A DNA stretch of 64,000 nucleotides, from NCBI GenBank assembly GCA_905250115.1, contig CAJNOI010000093.1:81876-145875 (forward strand), in the 5' to 3' direction. This document shows positions 11,901 to 22,530 of the stretch, piece after piece. Source of the DNA: Adineta steineri (lineage: Eukaryota; Rotifera; Eurotatoria; Adinetida; Adinetidae). The notes below the pieces were generated by a model that saw only the letters and a program-made list of their open reading frames with translations, made no database searches and was not told the origin of the DNA. Numbering within the stretch: the stretch's first letter is position 1; each line of letters starts with the position of its first letter. A program made the translations under genes and the position numbers.

Positions 11901-13012
11901 AAGCGCGTCCAAACAGTGTTTCAACGATAGACCACCGTAAAAACGGCGTTTTTACGAATTATTAACGCGTTTCTACGCGTTTTTTTAAAGATCGTGTCTG
12001 TCTGGGTAGTAGAAAGTATATGGTTTTTGGAAATCGGTTTTCTACAAAACCGTTCTATAAAGGTCTAAGGGCACTTCTTATGCCCATATTCGGAATCAGC
12101 ACAGTTGATAACTTCTATACCAATGGTTTTTATTAAAAAAGCGATTGAACAGTCAGTGAGGTTCCCTCGTAAGTTTAAATCTACCACAAGCAAAAAGACG
12201 GATGATTGACAATACTCATATATTTGAAAAATAGATTCAATGCAATCTCGATAATACAACAGACTCATATACACAAACTTTTAACAGTCAAGATAGAAAA
12301 AAGACGAAAATTTCAGTACGCTTTCCCTCTTCATCAATACAACTCATCAAAAATACTTTGAAATTATTAAATAAATTTGAATATTTTTCAGTGAAAACTG
12401 TCGATTTTACAGATTTATTTTAATATATGATAAAGTTCTGTTGTAAGAAGGACTATTACTGATTCATATTTAAATTTGTGTCTTAGAAAAGACATGATTT
12501 AACGAAACATCTTATATATATCTGTTCATATATGAATTTAAATCTAAATATTGAGATATAAACATAGATTCTCGAACAAAGTCACGACAAAACTGATCTT
12601 GTCAAATGACAAAAATGTTTTTTTATTGCTAATATTTCTGCTAGATTATTTATCTTAACATACCATAGACAACAAATTTTGTATTGGTATTACGTAGAAC
12701 TTGCCATTCTTGTTGACCAGCACCATTAAATGTATAAGAGCCTTTGCCTGTTGCAAACATGCTGAAAATGGACGTGTTAGTGACATTACATAAGGCTCCA
12801 TCTTTGTTATCAACTGCCATGGACAATAACTTTCTCGAGATTGATTCCCACGGCTAGTTTATGAACAAAACATAATCATTCGACGATTATTTCACTAAGC
12901 AATTTCATAGAATTACCTGTGTTAAGCGTTGAAAAGTATAATTAGATGAAATCACTGCACAAACTGCTGTACCCACCAAAATAAATTGGAAGAAACAACG
13001 TGAAATAAGCAT
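8943..13012 (-). CDS. CNNM/ancient conserved domain protein (metal transport mediator), 10 exons
   Basis: Exons 12917..13012, 12664..12853, 11344..11617, 10813..11291, 10493..10748, 10268..10431, 10075..10218, 9883..10023, 9519..9775 and 8943..9452 join in frame into 836 residues. They encode, in order: a signal peptide ([20 protein letters not shown]); an extracellular domain ending Y-A-C-H-Q-G-D-R; a DUF21 membrane domain (about 200-375) with [34 protein letters not shown] and [19 protein letters not shown]; a CBS pair (about 395-525) with [19 protein letters not shown] and [20 protein letters not shown]; a cyclic-nucleotide-binding-like domain (about 575-700); and a Ser/Arg-rich tail. CNNM proteins sit at the plasma membrane and control Mg2+ efflux. 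Most introns are about 50-65 bp, but the second (11618-12663) is 1046 bp and carries a foldback element. Internal exons were placed by splice sites plus match to CNNM order. Confidence 0.93.
11716..12168. mobile_element. foldback/MITE-like element with ~190-bp inverted arms, inside the CNNM intron
   Basis: The left arm begins GAGGGAACGTCACCGACTGT and the right arm, read in reverse, GAGGGAACCTCACTGACTGT. They stay about 90% identical for about 190 bp (11716-11908 against 11976-12168), around a spacer of about 65 bp. It has no open frame, so it is non-autonomous. I see no convincing target-site duplication (flanks end ..GACTAAT and start GTAAGTT..). It lies in the second CNNM intron in either orientation, so the pre-mRNA would contain a long hairpin. 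Confidence 0.9.
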
Positions 13013-14910
13013 GAGAACTCGACGAAAAGATCGAAACTTTGTTAAAAGAGACAATTTTCACCACAAAACTAACAAAATATACATAATTAATAGGAATTCA
13101 TCCACAATCTGATTTTTATAGATTTACTACTATTCAAAGATCTTTCCAAAATACACTCATACAGACTCTGTCATATTATCATTCTCAATCATAGAATTAT
13201 CTCATACAAAAATGTTCCTAGGAAAGTTTTACAATAGAAATGAAGAAATTGAATTTCGAACCTCATCGTTTTATTAATGCTATTCTGCTTTTCTCACTTT
13301 CATGTTGAGAAGACAAAAAATGAAGGGTCTCATTTATGAATGTCAATATGAGTATGATGTGTTCGCCAGTTAACGGCAAATGAATGTCTATGGATACACT
13401 GATATTCAAACTTTCCAACTAGAATGTTGTTAAGTATTATGAATGTGGCTGTGATTATCTCTATTTTCAATCCACACCCACACTCTTAAGATGAAAATAA
13501 AATAAATGTGAATTAAGAAGCCATTCGAAGTTCTGATAAATTCTATAGAAAGATTAAAATTGAAAGAATTTAATTTAACAAACATTTACTTACGAAAGTG
13601 GATGAATAGTTGTAAATAGAAATCTATTTCATCTCAATTTAATCTTTTATTACATTGTTAAGTATTTATGATGATTATAAAGATCTGTTATACATTGATG
13701 CATAGCAGTTATAATCTATTCATATTTGATTTTTATTGTTATTCAGTAAGTTAAAAAAAGAAAAATGATGATTTATTTTCATATAAGAATGTATTCTTCA
13801 ACAAAAGTACTCACAAAAAATCAAATAAATGCACCGGAGACCGAAATAAGGCGCGGTTAACTTATATCGACAAGATTTATTCGATCTGAAAGTTCGTTAC
13901 TAAATTGTCAATATAAAATAATTCACAAGTTTGCTAATCAAAATATAAAGGGTAGATTAGAAATAAATACGTGACACACAATTTAAACAACTGATAATAG
14001 AACTTTACTGAGAACGTTTTTTTCATAGAAATAATATAAGATATAACACGTCTACTAAATATTATTGTTGATTTACCTAAAGAAAATCTTAAAGATGTAA
14101 GACGAAGACGATAATCATCCTACAATCACATCTATATACATTCATCTAATGCTCTAAATAACCATCCATTGTTTTTAATTATATCTCAAGATAAATATGT
14201 ACATTCATCACATGCTTAGAAGAAAATAACTACGAATAAGTCAAATGATTTAAACAATTCTTAATATTAATCATCACTTTTGCTTTTTCTTCTCTTTAGT
14301 TTTTTTTTGTTGGAGAAAGAGATAAGAAATCATGTACATGTATTATTACTTTTTTATAAAATAACAAAATGTCAAGATATCGGTCATTACATGTACTTTA
14401 TAGATGAAATGAAAATCTTCTCGATATCCATACTCATATTTATTATTCTTTTTATTTTATTATTAAATTCTGAAGTTGATCTAATAAGGATTAAGAAAAA
14501 TGTATCTTTCAAATTGTAATAGATAAATACAATTTAGTTCCAAATAAATATAGAACAAAACAATAACAATGAATTTTTTTCTTTTCTTTTTCTAAATGCA
14601 CATAATAATTTTTCATTGATATCAATAAGAAGAATGTAAAATTCTTCTTATAATGAAAATTATGATCAAATTCTATAACATGTTCTTGTTTTACTAAACA
14701 ATCATTCTAGACTAAAAATCGATAGAGACTATTATGAAATATATATTATCTATATTAAATCATGTTACGAATTTTGATCTCTAAAAAATATTTATTAGTT
14801 TATAAGATGACAAAAATAAAAATAAACTAATTAATAATGTTCAATGAAAATGAAAATACAATTGAAGCATTGGATTTGTTGTATGTAGATTTGTGTTTCA
14901 TTACAAACGT
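13013..14910. other. intergenic region upstream of CNNM, one small hairpin
   Basis: AT-rich. It holds the CNNM 5' flank and the TGTGGG-like hairpin at 13441-13487. The 79-codon frame at 14280-14519 is Leu/Ile/Phe-rich chance sequence. From about 14790 it is the duplicated 3' flank of the secreted gene that follows. Confidence 0.5.
13441..13487. repeat. small hairpin with TGTGGG-like arms
   Basis: The left arm reads GAATGTGGCTGTGATT. The reverse of the right arm reads GAGTGTGGGTGTGGATT. The two are separated by an AT-rich loop. Same style as the hairpins at 25027, 41107 and 46986. Confidence 0.55.
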
Positions 14911-14938
14911 TCTATAAAGAAAAAATATTTCAGAAAAT

Positions 14939-15517
14939 CTATTTACCTATTTTATTATTACCAAAATGACGACGACTAAAAGTATCAAATAACAAATTAA
15001 CACAAGGAATATCAAAAAAATCATTAACACTATCGTCAACACCACCAGCAAAAAGAGTAGAGGCAGCACTACGAAGATAATTCACTACATAATTAGGACT
15101 ATAACAAGCATTTATATCAATTACACCATTTCGACAATCACCATTTGTACAGGAACTATAAGTTAAATTGGCATATCCACAAGTATCATCAATAGCTGGT
15201 TCCCAAGCAGCATAAAGATTACATGTTGTATTACGCCAACCACTAGAATTATGAGTATCATAATTAACAGTTAGATTATCCCATTGTTGATCATATGTAT
15301 CACAACCATGAATATATGTTTGACTATTATGACAATGACCAGCATGACAAGATTGACTACCAACACTAGTGGTAACACAATCTGTACCTTCAACGTTTTT
15401 GCTTAAATGTTTCGCAAAATCATTCATTTTACGTTGATTCACAGACATTCCTGCTAAACAAGTTACCATTGCCAACATCAAACCAATGAAACAAATCAAT
15501 TGATTAATCTTTTCCAT
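14939..15517 (-). CDS. secreted Cys-rich glycoprotein, tandem copy 1
   Basis: 192 residues from ATG 15517. Signal peptide MEKINQLICFIGLMLAMVTC, then an Asn- and Cys-rich ectodomain with conserved blocks Q-S-C-H-A-G-H-C-H-N-S, YIHGCDTYDQQWDNLTVNY, T-T-C-N-L-Y-A-A-W, CGYANLTYSSCTNGDCRNG and D-I-P-C-V-N-L-L-F-D. There are several N-x-S/T sites and no transmembrane segment. About 70% identical to the copy at 16779-17348. A possible 35-bp terminal intron (14912-14946) would change the last residues from ...KIGK to ...KIERL; both ends are plausible. Family not recognised. The conserved Cys spacing shows the duplicates remain constrained, so probably both work, as extracellular, gut or surface proteins; this role is inference. 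Confidence 0.84.
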   Translation of the reverse strand: MEKINQLICFIGLMLAMVTCLAGMSVNQRKMNDFAKHLSKNVEGTDCVTTSVGSQSCHAGHCHNSQTYIHGCDTYDQQWDNLTVNYDTHNSSGWRNTTCNLYAAWEPAIDDTCGYANLTYSSCTNGDCRNGVIDINACYSPNYVVNYLRSAASTLFAGGVDDSVNDFFDIPCVNLLFDTFSRRHFGNNKIGK

Positions 15518-15599
15518 TATTCTTAATTATTACACGACGTTTGAAAAACAAATATTTATGATTTTACATTTATTTTTTGACTTTATATATATATATATA

Positions 15600-15614
15600 T
15601 TAGTCGTCCAGCAT
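15600..15614 (-). promoter_or_regulatory. conserved four-codon upstream frame (M-L-D-D-stop) in the 5' flank
   Basis: Reads ATG CTG GAC GAC TAA on the minus strand, 83 bp upstream of the secreted-protein ATG and just before an (AT)n TATA-like tract. The other tandem copy keeps the same four codons with a synonymous Leu change. It may be an upstream ORF if the transcript starts before it, or just part of a conserved promoter block. Confidence 0.4.
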
Positions 15615-15899
15615 GGAGGTACCCATGATGAAAAATAGAATTCATTTTATCAGTAAAAAAAGAGATAAATATCTTTTTTTTCTTCTTACAGAGACACCAT
15701 TCATATGACTAGTGGTAAGAACTGTTACCTTTTTTTTATATTAAGTGTTGCAAAGAATTTAATTTGATCTTTATTTAGAAAAATAAGTAGGTTAACTTTG
15801 TTTTATTTCGAATAGTTAAGTAAATCAACTAGATTTGACTTGGCCAACATAAATAGACCAATATGACGTGAGAAAATAGACTTGATCTACTTTAATATC

Positions 15900-16540
15900 A
15901 GTAACGCGTCGGCTTAACGACTACTAACTAAATCAATAAATACTCTTTCAGATATGACTGTGATGCTATCACAGAGCTTATTTTGTGAGTGCAATCGTCT
16001 ATCGAAGTGTAGGCGACAGACTGAGAAATCAAAGAATCAGCACTCATCGAGGTATTCGTCACCCTCAACTACTGCTTCACCGACGTAAAAATCCATCACC
16101 ATTCTTTATCTACGTTTACATCCACTATAATCTATTACACATCTGACCGCCCACACTCATTATCCCCCACTCAGATTCACTACCACACCCTCAATATATG
16201 GTGGATAGTGACTTCCAGTTATTTGTGATTTGGTTGTATTTTATATTTCCTCACTGTGTCTACGAAGAGAATGTTGGACGAGATCAATGAGATTCGATTG
16301 ATTTTGGATCGAAAGCTTTACAACCGGCATCCAGTAAATCTACGTTAGTAGTAGTCTATGTTGGATCCTGATAGAATGATGATCGGATCACTGCTTGAAC
16401 TACACGTGCTACATTACTTTTGAGTGGTAATTATATTAGTTTTATTATTTTATTAATCTCAGAGCTTTCATTCTTACTCCCCTAGCTTACTTTTGACTAG
16501 GGATGAGGGTCGATATCCTACTACACCCTGATCTGTAACA
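15900..16540. other. unique spacer between the tandem copies, less AT-rich
   Basis: About 640 bp absent from the second copy's flank and noticeably richer in G+C, with a C-rich stretch near 16150-16200 containing CACACTC, CCCCCACTC and CACACCCTC. No open frame or clear terminal repeats. It may be an old insertion. Confidence 0.4.
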
Positions 16541-16778
16541 ATAAATTTTTTATATAAGAATTCGAAATAAATTTATTAGTTGATAAGATGACAAAAATAA
16601 AAATTAACTAATTAATAATGTTTGATGATAATGAAAATACGATCGAAGCATTGGATTTATGTTTCATTACAAATGTTCTATAAAGAAAAAAAATGTAAGA
16701 ATGATGAATTAAAACATGAAAGATATCGTTTTGATGAGTTCAAATCGAAAGAATATCTTACAAACCAAAATATTTACC

Positions 16779-17348
16779 TTAATATATACTATTATGAAAA
16801 CGCTGACGACGAAAATTATCATATAAAAGATTAACACATGGTATACCAAAGAAATCTCCAAGACCATCATTAATAGCAAGTTCTAAAGAATTCGATGCAC
16901 TATTAAGATTGTTTATTTTATAATCAGGAGTAAGACATGCATTTATTTCAATTGTACCATTTCGACAATCACCATTTGTACAAGATGTAAAAGTTAAATT
17001 AGCATATCCACAAAGATCATTTGTATCGATATTCCAAGAAGCATAAAGATTACATGTTGTATTACTCCAACCAGTTGTATTATGAATATTATAATTTACA
17101 GTAAGATTATCCCATTGTTGATCATATGTATCACAACCATGAATATAAGTTGTACTATTATGACAATGACCAGCATGACAAGCTTGATTATTAACAGTTG
17201 TTGTAGTACAATCTGCACCGTCAACTTTTTTGGTTAAATACTTCGGGGAATCATTGATTTTATGTTGATTTACAGAGGTTCCTCTCATACAAGTTACCAT
17301 CATTAACATCAAACCAATAAAAAAAATGAATTGATTCATCTTTTCCAT
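16779..17348 (-). CDS. secreted Cys-rich glycoprotein, tandem copy 2
   Basis: 189 residues from ATG 17348, paralogue of the gene at 14939-15517 in the same orientation. It shares the signal peptide (MEKMNQFIFFIGLMLMMVTC) and all main Cys blocks: Q-A-C-H-A-G-H-C-H-N-S, YIHGCDTYDQQWDNLTVNY, CGYANLTFTSCTNGDCRNG and I-P-C-V-N-L-L-Y-D. The C-terminus differs (RQRFHNSIY). The stop is followed at once by AG|GTAAATAT, a donor-like site equivalent to the one in copy 1, so an intron in the 3' UTR is likely. Family unknown; secreted. It differs from copy 1 mainly in the pro-region and between Cys residues. Confidence 0.84.
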   Translation of the reverse strand: MEKMNQFIFFIGLMLMMVTCMRGTSVNQHKINDSPKYLTKKVDGADCTTTTVNNQACHAGHCHNSTTYIHGCDTYDQQWDNLTVNYNIHNTTGWSNTTCNLYASWNIDTNDLCGYANLTFTSCTNGDCRNGTIEINACLTPDYKINNLNSASNSLELAINDGLGDFFGIPCVNLLYDNFRRQRFHNSIY

Positions 17349-17429
17349 TATATTCTTAATTATTGCACAATGTTTGAAAAACAGATATTATGATTCGACA
17401 TTTATCTTTCAACTTTATATATATATATA

Positions 17430-17444
17430 TTAGTCGTCTAACAT
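17430..17444 (-). promoter_or_regulatory. conserved four-codon upstream frame (M-L-D-D-stop), second copy
   Basis: Reads ATG TTA GAC GAC TAA, 82 bp upstream of the second secreted gene. Compared with 15600-15614, Leu CTG has become TTA, two synonymous changes, while everything else is kept. Confidence 0.4.
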
Positions 17445-17670
17445 GGAGGTACCCAAGCAAAAAAAAGATATTTATCTCTTTTTTCTACTGATAAAATGAA
17501 TTCTTTTTTTTTCTTGCTGAGATACTATGTGAGAACTTTTATCTTTTTTTGTTGAGTGTTGTAAAGTATTTTATATCATCTTTATTTTGAAAAATAAGTA
17601 GATTAACTTTGTTTTATTTGGCCGATATAAATAGACCAATGTGATGTGATAAAATAGAGTTGATCTAGTT

Positions 17671-18752
17671 TACTTTGATAATTTTCTACGAAGTTTTAAA
17701 CAATTTCATCATCTCTCTCTCTCTCTCTTCTTATTTGTTCATATTAGATAAATCAAGTTTAAAAGTGGAATCAATTCTTCGAAGTTCTACATTTATACTA
17801 ATAGCAAAGAAAGTCGTTGTACTTAAAATGTTTGATTTCTATCTAAACAAAAGAAAATATATTCTTCATCAATTTCTACTTTAAAGTTCTGAAAATCTAC
17901 TGTTTGTTTTATGTTTACTTAGATCGATACTACAATAACTTGGATATAGAGCATTAATAAATATATTTCTTGCATCGCAGACCATTCATATGCTTCGATT
18001 CGAATAAGAAGGATAAATACTGCTTTAGAAGTAGCATAAGACAAAATAAGTATGTTACTATTCTATTCAATTGATGAAATCTAATGTTCAATAAGTTGAT
18101 CTAATTGTTTTCTAGTAAGTAATGACATGTTAAATATAAATCTTGTTGTTACGTACATTTTTATTTCTGAAGAGAAGGACAAACACTCCATCACTATTCT
18201 TTTTTTTCCGCTCTGATGAATGCGTAAATGTTGTTATTAAAATATTTTCATCAAAGAAACATATTATCCTAATACCTAAAATAGAATTGTATCATGAAAA
18301 TCAATGTGATCATCTATGTTTGTTTGGTGATTAGATAAGAGAATTTATCTCTTAAATATTCCAAATTTGAAATAGAATTTAAATAAGAAAAAAAGTATTT
18401 TCTGATTGAAAGTTAAATTTCGTATAATTTTCTTATATATTTTACTCATTTTAATAACATCTTTCAATAGAATTAACTTTTCAACAAATCTTATTTGAAA
18501 TTTTAAAGATAAAAAGTTAATTCTAAAAATATTTTATTGAAATAAAAAATGAAAGTTTTAGAGATTAAATATGAATAAAGATAATGAAACATACTCCTCT
18601 ATTCAATCGATCACAAGTCTTTCATCCCCATACTGTTTTGTCATATCCATATAGATAGATAATTCAATATAACAAAAAACTAAATAATAAATATTCTTTC
18701 TTTTTCATATTATTTAAAAATAAATAATGTTATACGATCGATGTTTAATTAT
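17671..18752. other. intergenic, nothing recognised
   Basis: AT-rich with a (CT)n tract near 17713. The short frames at 17675 and 18143 show no domain. The right end is the 3' flank of the receptor gene. Confidence 0.5.
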
Positions 18753-19750
18753 TCATCGAGTAGTTATATATTGTTTCAAAGGAATTGATCGAGTTACTAC
18801 AGTATTTAAAGGTATAACTCGATTATGTTGAAATTTTTGTAAAATAATTTGTTTTAATTGTGGAATAAGTGTTATTTGAGATAAACATAATCCTATCATT
18901 TGTAAACCAACAAAAAATAATTCAATACGCCATACAAGAGGATGAACTTGACCACTGATAAAAAATATAAGTAGAAAAACTGCAGCTGGAACTCCAAGAA
19001 TTGATAATAAACCTACAATTATAAAAATACGTTGAATAACAATTAAATCTCGTTGTTGACCTTGTCGAAATGGAATTATTTGATTATTTGATTGTTGACG
19101 AAGATATATTGTTATTCTTATATAAATAAATAATAAGATTAGAATACAATTTCCAAATGAAACAAAAAATATCCAAAGGATACCACGAGTATTTGAAACT
19201 GATACATAACAAAAATAATCATTGGGTAAATAAATAATATCATGCCAAAATAGAATTGGACTTGATAAAAGAGCAGATATGATTAATTCAATAAATGGAA
19301 TTATTATATAAAATTGAAATGATTCAATCCATTCATTTCTCCAATAGATTATTCGACAAAGACGAAAAAAAGCCTGAATAGTTAAGAAAAGAAAAGAAGA
19401 AATAATATATTTTTCAAAATAATTACTTGATTGACAAAACCAAAATACAATGTACTAAGAACAAGAGGAGAACAATATCCCATAATTATACACCAGAATG
19501 AATTAAAATTTAATTCATATAAATCACCTAATAATGTTTGAATATTAAATGATATTAATATTAATACATAAATTAAAAGAAATATATAAATTGTAATACT
19601 ATGAATAACAATTATTTTATCTTCTTCTCTTATATGATTAGTTAATAGATGAGAAATTATATAAATTATTAGAATAAATGACATAAGACATGTTAATGAA
19701 CTCATACATAATGTTATTATATTGAGTATAAATCCAGTTACACTTAACAT
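18753..19750 (-). CDS. 7TM receptor (rhodopsin-like), two exons
   Basis: Exons 19427..19750 and 18753..19373, with a 53-bp GT-AG intron, give 314 residues. Hydrophobic helices alternate with short loops. Helix 3 and the following loop read LYFGFVNQ-AFFRLCRIIYWRN, where FFRLCR takes the DRY position. Extracellular loop 2 has W-H-D-I-I-Y-L-P-N-D-Y-F-C. Loop 3 is R-Q-G-Q-Q-R-D-L and the tail T-R-S-I-P-L-K-Q-Y-I-T-T-R. The same pattern is seen in the truncated neighbour (20074-20599) and in the pseudogene at 27532-28284, so this is a local subfamily with FRxCR instead of DRY. Ligand unknown; probably a chemosensory or peptide receptor of the lineage-expanded type. Confidence 0.84.
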
Positions 19751-19873
19751 TATTATTTTATTACAAATAATTACATGTTTTTTTAACCCAAATTATCTAA
19801 AGAATTCACATACATATATATAAATAAACTTTTTCTATACTTGTCTAGTGTCACAAATATGCGAACATTTTTT

Positions 19874-19914
19874 GTGTACTCAAAAAGTGAGTACACTACT
19901 AGAATCGGTCAGTG
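19874..19914 (+). mobile_element. end of a short repeat element, cut by the assembly gap
   Basis: Begins GTGTACTCAAAAAGTGAGTA and continues into AGAATCGGTCAGTG. It is almost identical to the start of the repeat at 28750. GTACTC..GAGTAC is itself a small hairpin. The rest is lost in the N run. Confidence 0.75.
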
Positions 19915-20014
19915 NNNNNNNNNNNNNNNNNNNNNNNNNNNNNNNNNNNNNNNNNNNNNNNNNNNNNNNNNNNNNNNNNNNNNNNNNNNNNNNNNNNNNN
20001 NNNNNNNNNNNNNN
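19915..20014. other. assembly gap (100 N)
   Basis: Exactly 100 N, the conventional placeholder for unknown length. It falls inside repeat sequence. Confidence 0.97.
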
Positions 20015-20073
20015 GAAGATCCTTGAGCAAGATCGAAACCGCTCGTGGTACGCTCTTCTAAGACGTGCAGCGA
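20015..20073. other. foreign segment fused to the broken receptor
   Basis: About 60 bp next to the gap (GATCCTTGAGCAAGATCGAA...) of higher GC that translates, in the receptor frame, into basic residues (ARLRRAYHERFRS) unlike a membrane helix. Probably the far end of the inserted repeat or another contig's sequence. Confidence 0.45.
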
Positions 20074-20599
20074 TATATAACATTGCACCAAGATTTGTAA
20101 ATGGTGTTTGACAATAATATTCTGATGAAAGATAAATAACATCATGAAAAAATAATACTGGTGATATAGACATTAAAGCAAATATAATATCAATTGGAAT
20201 CAGAATACAATAAAGTTTAAAACTATGAAAAAGTTTTCGTCGATAAAAAACAACACGACAAAATCGAAAGATAGATTGAAGAGCATAAGAATCATAAACA
20301 ATACAAAGAAATCCATGAATAAAAAAACCTCGATAAATACACGAAATTCTATTATTGGAATTTTCTAATTCAATACCAATAAATCCGCATAAACTTGATA
20401 TTGTCATACTTGTTAAAACAATTGAAGAGAAAAGCATTGAAAAACATGTATGACCTACAAGTAATATTGGAATTGATTGACTTTGACGATGATATATTAT
20501 TATTATTATGATTATGAACATACAAATTAATCCTGTAATTATTGAATTAAATATAGTAATACCATTTAAAACAATATTTATTATTCTCCAACTATCCAT
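20074..20599 (-). pseudogene. 7TM receptor, truncated after helix 4/loop 2
   Basis: From ATG 20599 the frame encodes helices 1-4 of a receptor related to 18753-19750, including SIFRFCRVVFYRRKLFHSF (FRFCR at the DRY position) and F-F-H-D-V-I-Y-L-S-S-E-Y-Y-C of loop 2. Around 20073 receptor similarity stops, the sequence turns into an unrelated basic stretch, and then the N gap. No helices 5-7 are found beyond the gap down to 19750. Unlike its neighbour it has no intron before FRFCR. It is either a real truncation by insertion or an assembly join of unrelated contigs. Confidence 0.7.
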
Positions 20600-22530
20600 A
20601 TTAATTCGTTCACAATAAATACAAATCTAAAACTTTAACAACAAGATATCTTCATATTAGTTTATCCTCACTTTCAAGTAGATTCTTTCAGTTCTACATC
20701 TATATTAAATCTCGTCTACTTCATTCGTGATACTATTTTATCAAAGAACATATATTGCGTGTACACGATCTACTTATTTCAAATAATTTTAATTTAAAAC
20801 ATCTGCGAGCACATTTCCACATTTTTTCTATCCGATGTTTTTTATATTTATATCTTTATTAATAAAAGAGATAATGTTCTTCCAGAACATTGTTTTGAAC
20901 ACTCAAAACTCCTAGAGATATGTCAGATACACTAAAACTTTTGCGACATTTCTTATTTCGCATATATAGAACTCGACTTGAGAAAATGCGCGATGAAAAT
21001 CTTCTAATATTCTCAACATATATGAAATTCTAAGTACTTTTCTCTTTCATATTTCAAATAATTATACTTACAAATTCAAATAAAAAGAAAAAGAAATGTT
21101 ATAAAACTATTTGAAATATCCCAAAGAATAAGATTTTACAACTCTTGTTGATTTTAAATGAGATCGAATTACAAATGTACTTTGATGACTTTTATTTTAA
21201 TTTTTTCCTACTTGCGGTATTCGCTAGACATTAGTATCGTGAGTTTTCCATGACTAAATCCTTTGGAACTTCTAATTACGGAGGAGAATTTTAAAATTTA
21301 TTTTTGAGCATAGACTTAAATGATATATCAAAGTTAAATTTTCCATATGACTTAACTCGAAAAATCTCTTGACGATACTCGTCATTAGATAATTACGACG
21401 CAATTTTTTCAGGTGGATTACACAAAGTATTTAAGGTTGATATACCTGTATTTGGTAACAATAGAAAAACAGAACAAAATGTATGTCCTAAAAGAATTTT
21501 AAAAATTCTTCCTCATTCTTGGTTTCTTTATGTTCTAATAATTTGATAAAAATAAAAAAGATTTATTGAACTTATAATAGATAGAAATATATGATACATA
21601 GTTAATAATTAATATGCGCCCACATAATACTTTCAAATGACTGTAAGCGTTTTATATAATATAGATGTGACATTTTTCTTATTTAATTATCTCATAAATC
21701 ATTCATTAAAATACCGAACGTTTAAATAATAAATTTTATCATATTTCCATAATTAGTCAACATATTTTAACTATAAAATAAGAGTTTTTTTTTGTAAAAT
21801 ATTGTAGAGAACTACTGTCTTAGTTAGAAGAAATAATTAGTTCAACAAAATTTACTTAAATAATCTCGGTTGGATTTTGTTAAATACGAAAAATAGAAAT
21901 TGGTTTTCTTTAAAGAAACAAATAATTTTAGTATGCGCAATAGATAATCATGTGTTTATTTGAGAAAATGAATTAATAAGTGTAAAAGGTACGATGAAAA
22001 CTTTAATAAAATTTTATTTTCTTGACAAAAAGATAATGAATAAACCCGAGGTATAAGAACTTTTATATCGTCATATTAATTCTTATCTTCCAAAGTGAAT
22101 ATCATTAGCAGATATTAAAAAATATTTTTATCTTTTAACAACAAATAATAAGATTGTTCAAAGAGATAAATGAGTAAAAACTTTGCCTATAGGATTTGTT
22201 TCTAAAGCCTTTTTTCTATGTACATGAAATAAGAGAGAAGATAGAATCGATAATATAACTATCATCATCATCTCAACTTTATCTTGGACAATAGATTTTT
22301 CAAATGGGAACAAAATCTTCTTTTCAAAAAAAATTCAAAAAGAAAAATTGGCGTTGAGGATTCTATCGAAATCCTCACATCCATCAATATTCTTTATTTC
22401 TACTGAGACATGAAATTGTGTTAAAACTAAAAGATAAAATAATTCAAAGTTTATGTTTTATTTGATTAGAAATAAAATGGTGAATAAATAGATTTAAAAT
22501 AAAAATAAAATGTCTAGTTGAAGTATATTA
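20600..22530. other. intergenic, nothing recognised
   Basis: Nearly 2 kb of AT-rich sequence without frames, clear repeats or RNA genes. A G+C-poor spacer between receptor genes. Confidence 0.5.

Larger units (their letters stand above)
14790..17670. repeat. tandem duplication (two ~1.1-kb copies around a unique spacer)
   Basis: Copy 1 is about 14790-15895 and copy 2 about 16565-17670, in the same orientation. Each carries one secreted-protein gene with matching 3' flank (from GATGACAAAAATAAAAAT) and 5' flank (TAGTCGTCYARCATGGAGG and an (AT)n tract). The similarity runs well beyond the coding sequence, so this is a segmental duplication rather than two independent family members. Confidence 0.88.

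Noticed and set aside
11709..12175. Target-site duplication at the CNNM intron foldback
   Set aside because: The flanking bases (CTAAT and GTAAG) do not match well enough to claim one.
17675..18334. Two short frames (69 and 63 codons)
   Set aside because: No leader, domain or splice pattern; composition of background DNA.
19841..20145. Frames running across the N gap
   Set aside because: They exist only because N codons are read as open; no evidence on either side except the truncated receptor.
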